64,000 bases of DNA, from contig UPZG01000002.1 in assembly GCA_900538705.1 (NCBI GenBank), positions 1-64,000 on the forward strand, given 5' to 3'. The notes under the pieces were generated by a model. The model was not told where the DNA came from. It saw only the letters and a program-made list of their open reading frames with translations, and did not search any database. The position numbers and the translations under genes were made by a program. This DNA is from an uncultured Porphyromonadaceae bacterium. Lineage in GTDB: Bacteria; Bacteroidota; Bacteroidia; Bacteroidales; Barnesiellaceae_A. Below, piece after piece: positions 34,396 through 44,679 of the stretch (the stretch's first letter is position 1; every line of letters begins with the position of its first letter).

Positions 34396-37236
34396 TCAGC
34401 TCCTACTCACCTGCAAGCCATTACGGCTGAGCGACATCTCTACAAAACGGGCTTTGTCGTTGGGTTTGTTGTTATCAAGAATAGAACGTATGCGGGCTGC
34501 CGCCGACGGATCGCGGGCTACCATATACAGATAGCCTCCGCCACCTGCACCCGGCAATTTGTATCCCAACGTATAAGGAGCTATCTGCTCGATTATAGCC
34601 TCCACTTCAGGAGGATTAGTACCGCTGTCCAACAATTTATTTTGTTGCCACGTACGCCCTATCAAACGTCCCATACGGTCGAAATCGTTGCGTAACACAG
34701 CCTCATACAACTCCGAGGCATGTATCTTCATTGCCTCCAAGAGCGACAGATGCCGTGCCGAATTGAGGAACATGCCACGAACTATCTCGGCCAAGATACT
34801 CTTAGCCACTCGTGTTATTCCTGTGTAATAGAGTAAATGGCACTGACGATACTCGGCATCGGTAAACAACGTATCGGGCAGCCAACGCACTACGGGCAAC
34901 TGCCCGGCTCCACGCTCGGTCTGCAACAACTTTATTCCATGTAACACTCCTCCATATTGGTCTTGCCATCCGCCACCGGTTGTCAATAACTGCTCCAGTA
35001 CCATTGTGCGGCGTGCAATTTCTACCTTGTCCCATGCAAGCGAACAAAAGTCGGCCAATGCACCCAACACAGTTGCCGCCAATATAGAGCTTGTACCCAT
35101 ACCCGAACCGGCGGGAACAGCTGCCAGTAACGTAACCTCTATACCCGAACCGAATGCCTGCAACTGTTGCTGCAAACTTGCATACTTCTCAACCGAAAAC
35201 CGTGGCACAAAACCAGCCAACGCCAAGGCGGCCTTTGGGATAGAAAATGGCGAACCCACACATGCAAAGTTTTCCAATGCTGCATAATCGGTCACACGCT
35301 CCTCGGCTCCCAAGTCTATCGAACGCATCACGATTTGCAACTCTTTACAACGCTTTACATACACCTGTATGGGAGGTTGTCCATTCAAGTCAACAGCCAT
35401 ATTCAGCACATTACCACCCGCCAACATACAATACGGAGGCGTATCAGTCCATCCTCCCGCAAGATCTATGCGTACAGGCGAACGCCCCCATACAATTTGG
35501 TCGGGATATACACTGCACTGAGGCAATACCTTAGCTTCGGGTAACGATGAGACCACTGCATCACGCAACAGTCCAAACGCCTCACGTTCATATTGTTCGC
35601 AGGCAGCATCGCCCTTCATACGCAACACCTCAGCCCTAAACATGGCATCGTGCATTCGCGTCATAACTGGAGCATTGGCAGGAAGAGGATGCGGCAACGA
35701 TAAAGAACGTGTTGCAAAACACTTTGCCGCATCTTTCAAGTCACACTGGTAAAAAACGCTGTTCTTATAATGACTCGACAAAGCCATCCAACTCTCATCG
35801 CGAAACGCTTCACGCTGTGCATACAAGCGGTCTAACCGTGCCGAAGCCGATATTTCATCGGCCGAAAGGCGTGGCAACGCAAGCCACAGCGACCTACCGG
35901 CTTCGTCTCCAGGAGCCTCTATCATAAAGCGCAACATCTTACCCAACTCCTGCACATCACCACAAACCGGGAAAAGGGGCATTGCTTGCATATCGTCATA
36001 CTGCTCCAAGAGCGAAACATCTATGCCACGCTCTCCCAGCCACTCTGTCAGCGGTTTACCAAAGAAAACAGCCTGTCGTATATTGCCTTTGAAAGTATCG
36101 TTCATACCATAAGGCCGTGCTACATAAGCCTTTTCATCATAAGGCACCACATCTACACACACGCCGGCTGGTAAAGAAATAGACCAATCATTACGGGGTA
36201 CTCCCGTGATAAGATGTCGCTCGCTCAGCTTCCATCCGGGTGACACGTGACTGTTTTCTATCCACAACTCACCATTTTCAGGACGCAAAGGCACATCAAC
36301 AACAGCATTCTGTACAAACATGGCTGCATGAGGCTTTACTCGCCTATGCATAATGTCACGCTGGTCGTTTACCAAATTCTGTATAGCGAGAGTAGAAGAA
36401 ATGAGTTCGCGACTTGTACCATAATGATAGAACTCGCCCCCCGACAAAGGCAGTATTACGACCCTCAATTCGTTGAGTTCTTTGTCGATTATGCGAGGAT
36501 GCTCACCCAAAGCACAACCGAAGTCGGAATATAAATCATAAAACGAAAGCTCACCATCGCGATAAGAATGCTGCGACAACAACGCCACAGCCTTATCACT
36601 GAGCAACCATACCCCTATATCCATAAGAGAATAGTGCGTGGCTGCCAACTGCGATAGCTCTGCTACAGACGGCTTCTGCATCATAAAGTCGAGCACTCCG
36701 GGTACCTCTCGCGAAGAAAAGAATACACCATGATTCTTGGCCAACTCGGGGTCGACCCACAAACCGAAACATACCACGTCGGCATCGGGAATTGCAGGCA
36801 GCGAACCTTCACAACGAATAAGCACATCGCCACTTACAATAAGAGTGTGCAGCGAATCAGGAGCTTCACGCATGATACGTTCATAAAGGGGCATTTGCAA
36901 TGAAAGAAGATTTTGCCCCAAACGTTGTCCGCGAGCCCAACGGAAGACCGGTATAGGTGTAAGTACCTTTCCCGAAGGAGCATAAGACGGCAGTCGGCGG
37001 CTCTGCCCGCCGGCATGCAGGAGTATGCGTTTCTCTGACGAAAGCCATTCAAAGAAATTGTTTCCGTCCCTTTCGGAACGGAAACACTCTTCAAGTAACC
37101 AAGTTGTTCCTCCTCCCGAGCCCAACTTGTGACCTGGAGGATCGGCCGTACAGAACCATTCATCCTCACATACCTGTTCCAACTGGTGGAACCGTTGTAC
37201 CAAATTAGGCGGGAGAGAAAGCAACTTTTTCATCAT
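34396..37236 (-). CDS. fkp: Bifunctional L-fucokinase / GDP-L-fucose pyrophosphorylase
   Basis: 946 residues, matching the ~950-residue Fkp of Bacteroides. The N-terminal half is the nucleotidyltransferase (LLHAGGQSRRLPSYAPSGKV near residue 72). The middle carries a beta-helix-like region (NGELWIENSHVSPGW). The C-terminal ~350 residues are a GHMP kinase: WGRSPVRIDLAGGWTDTPPY, VPAGSGMGTSSILAATV (ATP loop, ~712) and LPGAGGGGYLYMVARDP. Free fucose is phosphorylated, then joined to GTP to give GDP-fucose for surface glycans. The start is ATGATG, so either Met may be used. Only three bases separate it from the DUF4861 gene. Confidence 0.98.
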   Translation of the reverse strand: MMKKLLSLPPNLVQRFHQLEQVCEDEWFCTADPPGHKLGSGGGTTWLLEECFRSERDGNNFFEWLSSEKRILLHAGGQSRRLPSYAPSGKVLTPIPVFRWARGQRLGQNLLSLQMPLYERIMREAPDSLHTLIVSGDVLIRCEGSLPAIPDADVVCFGLWVDPELAKNHGVFFSSREVPGVLDFMMQKPSVAELSQLAATHYSLMDIGVWLLSDKAVALLSQHSYRDGELSFYDLYSDFGCALGEHPRIIDKELNELRVVILPLSGGEFYHYGTSRELISSTLAIQNLVNDQRDIMHRRVKPHAAMFVQNAVVDVPLRPENGELWIENSHVSPGWKLSERHLITGVPRNDWSISLPAGVCVDVVPYDEKAYVARPYGMNDTFKGNIRQAVFFGKPLTEWLGERGIDVSLLEQYDDMQAMPLFPVCGDVQELGKMLRFMIEAPGDEAGRSLWLALPRLSADEISASARLDRLYAQREAFRDESWMALSSHYKNSVFYQCDLKDAAKCFATRSLSLPHPLPANAPVMTRMHDAMFRAEVLRMKGDAACEQYEREAFGLLRDAVVSSLPEAKVLPQCSVYPDQIVWGRSPVRIDLAGGWTDTPPYCMLAGGNVLNMAVDLNGQPPIQVYVKRCKELQIVMRSIDLGAEERVTDYAALENFACVGSPFSIPKAALALAGFVPRFSVEKYASLQQQLQAFGSGIEVTLLAAVPAGSGMGTSSILAATVLGALADFCSLAWDKVEIARRTMVLEQLLTTGGGWQDQYGGVLHGIKLLQTERGAGQLPVVRWLPDTLFTDAEYRQCHLLYYTGITRVAKSILAEIVRGMFLNSARHLSLLEAMKIHASELYEAVLRNDFDRMGRLIGRTWQQNKLLDSGTNPPEVEAIIEQIAPYTLGYKLPGAGGGGYLYMVARDPSAAARIRSILDNNKPNDKARFVEMSLSRNGLQVSRS

Positions 37237-37239
37237 ATT

Positions 37240-38466
37240 TTATTTTATAGACACTTCGAGCGGAGTACGCAACGTAGTGGCAAAATATTTCATGTATTCA
37301 AACCAATCTTCGGGCGTATCAAAACCCCATTTATCCCAACCAGCACCGGCATAATAGGTCACCGTAGTATCAGGAACATACGTCTGTTGCATAAGCAGGT
37401 GTCCCTCTGCTCCCCGTTCGGTACGCTCGGCTTCATCAAAATATACGGGAGTTGCTACCTGCACAGCAGCAGGATATGCCATACCAAGGAACGTACGACC
37501 GTTTATGCTGTCGGCAGGGTCGGCATAAGCGGCATACCCGGCCTCGGCATCATACGACATCACGCTATCGGTATCATGCAATACAATACCTGTAACCATT
37601 GTAGCGGGTTGTGACAAGCCGGCATACGATACGTCGATACGATTCAACTGGCTGCCTGCATCCAACGATACAAGACGACTCTCGGTAACCGTGTCATTGC
37701 CATAAGCAAAAGGAAGATACTCGAGTCTCATCGTAAAACGCAACGGACCGTTATCGAGGATTTCATACTTTGCATAGCAATACGGGTATACAATCTTGCC
37801 ATCAGCATCGAGCAAAGCCGACGTACCGGCACCCAACGTAGGACCTACCTTATAATAATCCAAGCCATTACCATGGTCTACATGGTACGATACACTCTCA
37901 TACAAAGCTTGGGCCGAGTCGGGGTTGGTCTCTTTCAAGCGGTTTATTTCAGCTACAGTTGCAGGATTCAGTTCACCATCATAACGAGCGGCAACTACAG
38001 GATAATCCACACACTTTACCCATACGTCATAACCATAAGCCTTTTCACCGGTAGCTTGCAACGCAGGGCCGTATGTACGGAATGCTATACAATCGTTTTC
38101 CCATGCAATATCGTCGACGCGCTCGGGATAATAGTCGCCCACCGTCTTCACGGCAAAAGAATCGGGAACACCAGCCTTAACCGTATATTCGGCACGGCTC
38201 AGCGGTTCGAGTGTCGTTTGGAATATCAATTTACCGTCATACGTTATTTGATAAGGTACTTGCTCGCCGGTAGTATCGAGCACCACTATACGTGCATCAT
38301 CAGCAAGCGACAATTGCTTTGCAATAGCAGGATAGTCCACCTCTACCATCTCGTTTACGCGAGCAAAATCGGTAGGATTATACACCTCTACCTTTACATC
38401 TTGTGTGGTGCAACTATGCAACAACGCAACAAGAGCTACAAAAAGAAATAATTTTTTCATACTCAT
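37240..38466 (-). CDS. DUF4861-like lipoprotein
   Basis: About 408 residues from MSMKKLFLFVALVALLHSC, a lipoprotein signal with the lipid-bearing Cys at the end of LLHSC. An in-frame ATG at 38493 would only add residues before the signal. The body reads as a beta-rich carbohydrate-active-type fold: VEVYNPTDFARVNEMVEVDY, HGNGLDYYKVGPTLGAG, YAGAGWDKWGFDTPEDWFEY, matching the DUF4861 layout found in polysaccharide loci. It is the first gene of the fkp-fucP unit, suggesting a role in glycan capture at the cell surface. No catalytic residues can be named. Confidence 0.8.
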   Translation of the reverse strand: MSMKKLFLFVALVALLHSCTTQDVKVEVYNPTDFARVNEMVEVDYPAIAKQLSLADDARIVVLDTTGEQVPYQITYDGKLIFQTTLEPLSRAEYTVKAGVPDSFAVKTVGDYYPERVDDIAWENDCIAFRTYGPALQATGEKAYGYDVWVKCVDYPVVAARYDGELNPATVAEINRLKETNPDSAQALYESVSYHVDHGNGLDYYKVGPTLGAGTSALLDADGKIVYPYCYAKYEILDNGPLRFTMRLEYLPFAYGNDTVTESRLVSLDAGSQLNRIDVSYAGLSQPATMVTGIVLHDTDSVMSYDAEAGYAAYADPADSINGRTFLGMAYPAAVQVATPVYFDEAERTERGAEGHLLMQQTYVPDTTVTYYAGAGWDKWGFDTPEDWFEYMKYFATTLRTPLEVSIK

Positions 38467-38569
38467 ATTTTTATAAATAAACAATTTGTTCATCTTCTTT
38501 TAATCGCGTCACGGCGTCATGTATAAAAACTCCTCGCGACACTCTTTCTCTATATTAACAAACTCTATT

Positions 38570-39757
38570 TTATCTCAAATATTGCCATGTAAAATAACTT
38601 TTATTTTCCTTCTTGCTCAGCCATGCATATCGCCATGATGTCAACGGGCGCAACAACAGATACAAGGGGACTAATCCACTGCCAAAACGCTCTCCCAACA
38701 CGCGGCCAGCCCGACGGTAAACCCGCCATACCACCAGCCAATATGCACCGGCCAACAGTAGCGCAACAATCATACACAATAATCCCGGGAAGCCAGTCCA
38801 CAGGGCTGCAACGAAAGCTACCAACGTCAGATAATGCAGTACCGGTTCTATGGCAAACACAATCTTGGCCGATGTATGCAAATATTTCGCCGTAAAGCCA
38901 TACTTCATGCGTTGGGCAGCCCATGCCTTGCGGTTATCGGCAAAGTGGCTTTTTACCACACTACTGGCCGACAGCTCCACACGTACATTACCTCCACGAG
39001 CTACTTCATTGACAAAAAGGTCATCATCTCCATAATGCAGATTCAATGTCGATGAAAAGCCGTTATGAGCAAAAAAACACTCTTTTCTATATGCCAAATT
39101 GCCATTCACTCCCATATACGCATGCCGCATCACTGCATATGACAAATATTGCAATGCAAACACCACTCTATCGAATACAGTATAGCGGCTATCCGACACA
39201 TCCGGCGCAGCCGCCATACGAGTGTATCCAAGTACAACATCTACTCCGGGCACAAAATTACGGCCTATGTTACGCAACCACTGGTTACTCTCGGGAATGC
39301 AATTTGCTTCGGTAACTACTACAACCTCATGACGGGCTGCCTTCACGCCCAACGTCATACCCAATTTTCTACGGCTCACATTACATACCGCCTCCGGAAC
39401 AAACGTCTGATATACATTTTTATAATCACACTCATACAACGATATGGTATGACGTACTGCGTCTCCGGCATCGTCATTCACAATAATAATTTCATAATTA
39501 GGATAATCTTGTGCCAAAAGGGCATGCATAACAGCATCTACGCAGTCGGTATTATCGGCATCGGCATACACAATAACCGATACTCCGGGCAACTCATCAG
39601 TATATTTTACGCGACCCGCCCGCGCTCGTTTACCATAACGCCATACACTGTCATAAATACCATACAGATATACCAATTCGCAAGCAACCAACAGCAACAA
39701 AGAGAGTAAAGCAACCGCTTGCAACAAAGTGATATTCCAATCGAAATAAAAAGACAT
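38570..39757 (-). CDS. Family 2 glycosyltransferase with membrane helices
   Basis: 395 residues. One N-terminal membrane helix (~10-32), a GT-A domain (GVSVIVYADADNTDCVDAVM, YPNYEIIIVNDDAGD, VNGNLAYRKECFF, NLHYGDDDLFVNEVARG) and two or three C-terminal helices (~300-360). The position normally carrying the DxD-type acidic pair reads VVVTEANC. The acceptor-side GDDDLF and the QRMKYG (QxxRW-like) motifs are present. It is probably a processive or lipid-linked sugar transferase. It is divergently arranged with wza and likely part of the exopolysaccharide locus. Confidence 0.85.
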   Translation of the reverse strand: MSFYFDWNITLLQAVALLSLLLLVACELVYLYGIYDSVWRYGKRARAGRVKYTDELPGVSVIVYADADNTDCVDAVMHALLAQDYPNYEIIIVNDDAGDAVRHTISLYECDYKNVYQTFVPEAVCNVSRRKLGMTLGVKAARHEVVVVTEANCIPESNQWLRNIGRNFVPGVDVVLGYTRMAAAPDVSDSRYTVFDRVVFALQYLSYAVMRHAYMGVNGNLAYRKECFFAHNGFSSTLNLHYGDDDLFVNEVARGGNVRVELSASSVVKSHFADNRKAWAAQRMKYGFTAKYLHTSAKIVFAIEPVLHYLTLVAFVAALWTGFPGLLCMIVALLLAGAYWLVVWRVYRRAGRVLGERFGSGLVPLYLLLRPLTSWRYAWLSKKENKSYFTWQYLR

Positions 39758-40061
39758 AATTGAATACGTTTTTCCGACTGCAAAAATAACAATTGTTTTT
39801 TACTTATCACTGCATAGAATGTCCTCAAGCGCCTCCCGACAAAAATCTTGTCGAAGAGATTTTCCAAAATTATTTCCTATTTACTTTGTCAAACAAGCAT
39901 ATTTTTGACTTACAATCGTTTACATGCATACAAATTAAAACATAGACATCTTAGTAAACATTTTTACGGCCTTTCAGACAATAAACAGCCCGATAGAGCG
40001 TTAAAAATAAACTACAAAAAGAAGAAAAAATATTATCTTTGCCCCCGCAAAAAACAAGTAC
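39758..40061. other. Divergent promoter region of the exopolysaccharide locus
   Basis: 304 bases. CAAAAATA at 39781-39788 is a minus-strand -7 box (TATTTTTG) for the glycosyltransferase. TATCTTTG at 40034-40041 is a plus-strand -7 box 20 bases before wza. The wza -33 region has no clear TTTG. I find no inverted repeats flanking an invertible promoter. Confidence 0.6.
40034..40041 (+). promoter_or_regulatory. -7 box of the wza operon
   Basis: TATCTTTG, full TAnnTTTG match, 20 bases before the wza ATG, giving a very short leader. Confidence 0.6.
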
Positions 40062-40874
40062 ATGAAAAAGCATATACTATTCATTGTCGCTGCTTCAGCA
40101 GCTCTCTTGTCGGCATGCACTTCAACCAAGGATATGCTATACTTCCACCAATTGGCATCAGATGGCGACATAGTACAAGCTATCCCCGACTCTATAAAAA
40201 ACTATGAATCCCCCATAGCTCCCGATGACATGTTGGCTATCACGGTCACCAGCATCGACCCCAATGCCGTTGCCATGTTCAACCTTCCCACACAAAACTT
40301 CATGGCCCCTGGCGAAGAGATGATTATGACTACCCCGTCATTACAAACCTACCTTGTCGACAATGAGGGTTACATAGACTACCCCGTATTGGGACGGGTC
40401 AAAGTAGGCGGTATGCACCGCAAAGAGGTTGCCGAGTACCTAAAAGAGCAAATCAGCAAATACGTCGAAGATCCTATCGTCAATATACAATGCACCAATT
40501 TCAAAGTCAGTGTATTAGGCGAGGTTACTAAGCCGGGCACTTACGAAGTAGGCAGCGAACGCATCACCGTCCTCGAAGCCCTCGGTTTGGCCAACGATAT
40601 TACCATATACGGTAATCGCAGCAATATCCTGCTTGTGCGTGAGGAAAACGGTACCCGCTCATTCCATCGCTTAGACCTTACGAAACCCGACGTCTTCACA
40701 TCGCCATATTACTACTTACAACGTAACGATGTCGTATTCGTAGAACCCAACAAAGCACGGCAAGGATACGCCAATTACAGTCAAGACAAACAATATCTTG
40801 TATCTGTTGTCAGTGCCGTCACATCGGCAGTATCGGTCATCGTATCGCTTTGTATTGCTCTATTCGTAAAATAA
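40062..40874 (+). CDS. wza: Outer-membrane polysaccharide export lipoprotein (Wza-like)
   Basis: 270 residues. The lipoprotein signal is MKKHILFIVAASAALLSAC (Cys19). Residues ~45-150 are the polysaccharide export (PES) domain: SPIAPDDMLAITVTSIDP and LVDNEGYIDYPVLGRVKVGG. A SLBB-type domain follows (VSVLGEVTKPGTYEVGSERI). A C-terminal helix (LVSVVSAVTSAVSVIVSLCI) would insert in the outer membrane. It forms the export pore with the Wzc-like kinase encoded 33 bases downstream. Confidence 0.92.
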   Translation: MKKHILFIVAASAALLSACTSTKDMLYFHQLASDGDIVQAIPDSIKNYESPIAPDDMLAITVTSIDPNAVAMFNLPTQNFMAPGEEMIMTTPSLQTYLVDNEGYIDYPVLGRVKVGGMHRKEVAEYLKEQISKYVEDPIVNIQCTNFKVSVLGEVTKPGTYEVGSERITVLEALGLANDITIYGNRSNILLVREENGTRSFHRLDLTKPDVFTSPYYYLQRNDVVFVEPNKARQGYANYSQDKQYLVSVVSAVTSAVSVIVSLCIALFVK

Positions 40875-40907
40875 AAGTATTGCACAACATACTCAACACT
40901 AACATCC

Positions 40908-43253
40908 ATGGATTCATCAACACAAAATAACCCCAACGAACTAATAAGCTTGCCCGACATAGTCAAGACCGTTGTCAAGCATTGGTACCTTTTCGCCATC
41001 AGCATAGTATGCTGCGTGGCTTTGGCTTTTGCATACTCTAAAATAACAAAAGACGAATACACCGTGTGTACCAACGTCATGATTCGTACCGACTTGTCGT
41101 CAACCGGCAACATGGCCGGAGCATTCATGCAACAATTCGGCTTAGGCAACCTTATGGGACAAGGAGCCAGTGTCGACGACGAACTGCATGTCATCTCATC
41201 CCATTCACTCATGCGTGAAGCAGCCACAAAAATGGGACTGAACAGAAAGCGCATCTTCAAAGAGAATTTCTTCATACGCGAGATGCAATACAAGGACTAT
41301 GCCATCGACGTAATAGACCCCACCATGCAATGCGATACCCTCAGCCGAACCCTTACATTCAAAATCAAGGTCAACGAAGAAGGTAAAGCCGACATCAAGG
41401 TTAAAGCCAAAACTTTCTTTACACTGGCATCCCTCGAAAATGTAACACTCCCGGCAGAGGTTGTCACTGCATATGGAACCTATATCGTAACCACTACACC
41501 CGACTATATTGCCGGCGAAAAATACAATTATACCATATTTGTATCAAGCTTCGATGCCGCAGCCGAAAATATTGGGAAAAATGTCGACGTATATATTCCA
41601 GACAAACTCTCGAACCTCATCACACTCAGCATGAAAACTGCCTACATTGACTATGGCAAAGAACTGCTGAACACCCTTACCAACTTATACAACAAACGGG
41701 GCATCAAAGAGAAAAACATCGAAGCCATCAACACAGCCAAATTTATCGACGAACGGTTGACTCTGATATCACACGAACTCGACTCTGCCGAACGAAAGGT
41801 CGAAAAATACAAGCAAGACAACAAACTCTCAGACTTAGAGACCGAAGCCAAAATAATTCTTGAGCAAGACGGTGAATTCCAAAAGACACTACTCGAAACA
41901 GAGACACAAGCCAAAGTACTTGAGTATACTCTCGACTTTATATCACAACCCGAGAACAAATACTCGCTGATACCCTTCTCAAGCGGGCTCGACAAAGGAG
42001 CTGCCGATGCCGTAACGGCTTATAACGAGTTGGCCTTAAAACGCCTCAACCTTGCCAACACGGCCAAGACTGGTAGTCCTGCTTTGAAAATGCTCGAGGA
42101 GCAAATCGACGCATCGCGTCAAAACGTAATCACAACCGTCAAGACTGCCCTCGAAAGTACAGGCATTACTCTCAAAGAGATGCGAGCTAAAGAAGCCCAA
42201 TTCTACGACCGCATTCGCACCATGCCTACACAAGAACGTGAGTTTATCTCCATATTCAGGCAAAAAGCCATCAAAGAAGAGTTATACATATTCCTGTTGC
42301 AAAAGCAAGAAGAGAACGCCCTTACACTTGCCATGGCATCGCCCAAAGGACAGATTGTCGACGAAGCATACAACTTTGTAGAACCCGTGAGCCTCTCCAC
42401 CACCATGAGACTGGCCATAGGCTTCCTGCTCGGTATTATTCTACCAGCTATCTACCTGTATCTGAAAGCGCTGTTCCAAACAAAATTCAGCACCAAAGAA
42501 GAGGTAGAACGTATGACACGTATACCTATCCTCGGCGAGCTTTGTACCAACCACAGTAACAACAACATTGTAGTTCGCGAAGGCGACAACAGCTCTATCA
42601 GCGAGTTATTCAGGTTACTGCGCTCCAACCTGCAATTTATGTTGACGGGTAAGAAAGACAAAGTTGTACTACTTACATCATCTGTCAGCGGTGAAGGTAA
42701 ATCATTTGTAAGCGTCAACCTGGCCATAGCACTTGCTTTGCTGAAAAAACGTGTTATCATCATAGGTCTTGATATACGTAACCCACGCCTCACCGACTAC
42801 TTCAATGTGTCATCACGCCTCGGTATCACCAACTATTTGGCTTCAGAAGAGATAGAGATAGACCAAATAATAGTACCCAGCCAAGTCAATCCGCTACTTG
42901 ATGTCATAACGGCAGGGCCTGTACCTCCCAACCCGGCCGAACTTATACTCAGCAATCGATTGGACACCTTGTTTAACGAACTTCGCAACCGTTACGACTA
43001 CATCATTGTCGACTCGGCTCCTGTTGCCATGGTATCAGACACATTCTCGTTGATGCGTATTGCCGACGCTGTTGTATATGTATGTCGTGCCAATTACAGC
43101 CAACGCGAGTACATACGCTATTGCAATAACCTGGTATCAGACGGCCGCTTACGCAATGTTTCTCTCGTTGTCAACGCCACACACAGTAGCCAAGGATATG
43201 GTTATGGAGTAGGTCCTAACGGAGAACGAATCAAAGTAAAATTGCACAAGTAA
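40908..43253 (+). CDS. wzc: Polysaccharide co-polymerase / tyrosine autokinase (Wzc-like)
   Basis: 781 residues. An N-terminal Wzz domain with a membrane helix (~25-45), a long coiled-coil periplasmic part (~230-480), a GNVR-like segment (PTQEREFISIFRQKAIKEEL), a second membrane helix (~500-520) and a cytosolic BY-kinase domain: Walker A SSVSGEGKSFVSVN (~593), Walker A' GLDIRNPRL and Walker B YDYIIVDSAPV. The usual C-terminal tyrosine cluster is reduced to GYGYGVG. It controls chain length and export with Wza. Confidence 0.95.
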   Translation: MDSSTQNNPNELISLPDIVKTVVKHWYLFAISIVCCVALAFAYSKITKDEYTVCTNVMIRTDLSSTGNMAGAFMQQFGLGNLMGQGASVDDELHVISSHSLMREAATKMGLNRKRIFKENFFIREMQYKDYAIDVIDPTMQCDTLSRTLTFKIKVNEEGKADIKVKAKTFFTLASLENVTLPAEVVTAYGTYIVTTTPDYIAGEKYNYTIFVSSFDAAAENIGKNVDVYIPDKLSNLITLSMKTAYIDYGKELLNTLTNLYNKRGIKEKNIEAINTAKFIDERLTLISHELDSAERKVEKYKQDNKLSDLETEAKIILEQDGEFQKTLLETETQAKVLEYTLDFISQPENKYSLIPFSSGLDKGAADAVTAYNELALKRLNLANTAKTGSPALKMLEEQIDASRQNVITTVKTALESTGITLKEMRAKEAQFYDRIRTMPTQEREFISIFRQKAIKEELYIFLLQKQEENALTLAMASPKGQIVDEAYNFVEPVSLSTTMRLAIGFLLGIILPAIYLYLKALFQTKFSTKEEVERMTRIPILGELCTNHSNNNIVVREGDNSSISELFRLLRSNLQFMLTGKKDKVVLLTSSVSGEGKSFVSVNLAIALALLKKRVIIIGLDIRNPRLTDYFNVSSRLGITNYLASEEIEIDQIIVPSQVNPLLDVITAGPVPPNPAELILSNRLDTLFNELRNRYDYIIVDSAPVAMVSDTFSLMRIADAVVYVCRANYSQREYIRYCNNLVSDGRLRNVSLVVNATHSSQGYGYGVGPNGERIKVKLHK

Positions 43254-43281
43254 CCAATTTCTTGGCAAAAACGATGAGAGC

Positions 43282-44676
43282 ATGGCAGACAATCGGGTCA
43301 AAGCATTTCTCAACACTTTCTCGATATATGCGATAGGTACAATAGGGGCAAAACTTGTAGCTTTCGCGTTAGTGCCCCTTTACACCTTTTTCTTGGCAAA
43401 AGACGATATGGGTTATTTCGATTTATCGATAACCCTTATCATGCTTTTGGTACCTTTCATCACCTTCGACCTTCGCGACGGAGCATTCCGCTTTCTCATA
43501 GACAAGCACAGCGACCTGTCGCATAAAGACGTACTCTCATACATCATACGTACACTCACGCGCAACAGCGTCATCGTAACAATACTATCGGTTATAGGCT
43601 ACTTTTATCTTTCTCACCTGGCCTATTACCCCATACTCATATTGCTTCTCATTGCCTTTGCATTCTATGAAGTGATGATACAGGTCGTTCGAGGCTTGGG
43701 ACACACCAAGCTTTTCGTTGCCATCGGTATCATCAACACCCTGCTCATTTTGGCACTCAGCCTCTTCTTCCTCGTGGTACTTCATTGGGGCGTGTTGTCA
43801 ATTTTTTTGGCCAATCTCATAAGCCGCATCATCTCGCTCGGTATTATCGAAGCCAGACTACACCTTATACCCATATACTTGCGTCACCGCAAAGAATACA
43901 ACAGCCAGGTAGGACGCGACCTCTTGCACTACACCCTTCCTCTTCTTCCCAACGTTCTCGCATGGTGGGCTATCGAAAGCACCAGCAAACTATTCATCAA
44001 CCACTACCTCGGGCTCGAATACAACGGCATCTTCGCCGTAGCAATCAAATTCTCCAACATACTGCAAGTAGCCGCAGGTATTTTTTACCAGACATGGCAG
44101 GAAACCGCCATTAAAGAGATGCACTCGCCCGACCATAATCGTTTCTTTTCACGCATCTTCAACAACTACTTCTTCCTGCTCAGTATGACCGTCATACTCG
44201 CCACCCTTGCCCTCAAGCTCTTATATCCATACATCGTTGCCGATGCTTACCAAGAGAGCTACATATACATATATCCGCTCTTCATCGCAGTACTGCTCCA
44301 CGCCATGGGTTCGTTTCTCGACCTCGCCTACCAATGCTCCCGCAAGACCTATCGCGGATTACCTTCTATCATCACCACGGCCATCATAGCCATGCTACTA
44401 TACTACTTCACCGTGAGCAAATGGCAACTTGCCGGAATTTCAGCTTCGCTCATCATATCATACGGTTACCTGATGATATACCGTCTCTTCGACACGCGAT
44501 TTGCCTTCCACATCAAGCCCGACCGCATGTTCATTATTTCCATCATATTACTCATCATAGGAGCATTCCTTTCATACGCACATATACACCCGGCAATCAT
44601 CATTGCCATCATTGTTATAGGCACAGCTGCAACAGGCTACTATGCCATAAGTCATATCATCACAAAAAAAGTCTGA
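43282..44676 (+). CDS. wzx: Lipid-linked oligosaccharide flippase (Wzx-like, MATE/MOP fold)
   Basis: 464 residues with ~14 predicted membrane helices and no signal peptide. It opens NTFSIYAIGTIGAKLVAFAL and LYTFFLAKDDMGYFDLSITL, and contains YTLPLLPNVLAWWAIESTSK, a typical Wzx segment where charged residues sit mid-membrane. It would flip undecaprenyl-linked repeat units to the periplasm for the Wzy-like protein encoded three bases after its stop. Confidence 0.88.
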   Translation: MADNRVKAFLNTFSIYAIGTIGAKLVAFALVPLYTFFLAKDDMGYFDLSITLIMLLVPFITFDLRDGAFRFLIDKHSDLSHKDVLSYIIRTLTRNSVIVTILSVIGYFYLSHLAYYPILILLLIAFAFYEVMIQVVRGLGHTKLFVAIGIINTLLILALSLFFLVVLHWGVLSIFLANLISRIISLGIIEARLHLIPIYLRHRKEYNSQVGRDLLHYTLPLLPNVLAWWAIESTSKLFINHYLGLEYNGIFAVAIKFSNILQVAAGIFYQTWQETAIKEMHSPDHNRFFSRIFNNYFFLLSMTVILATLALKLLYPYIVADAYQESYIYIYPLFIAVLLHAMGSFLDLAYQCSRKTYRGLPSIITTAIIAMLLYYFTVSKWQLAGISASLIISYGYLMIYRLFDTRFAFHIKPDRMFIISIILLIIGAFLSYAHIHPAIIIAIIVIGTAATGYYAISHIITKKV

Positions 44677-44679
44677 CAC

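Noticed and set aside
39758..40061. Searched for an invertible capsule promoter
   Set aside because: No pair of inverted repeats of useful length flanks the promoter boxes.
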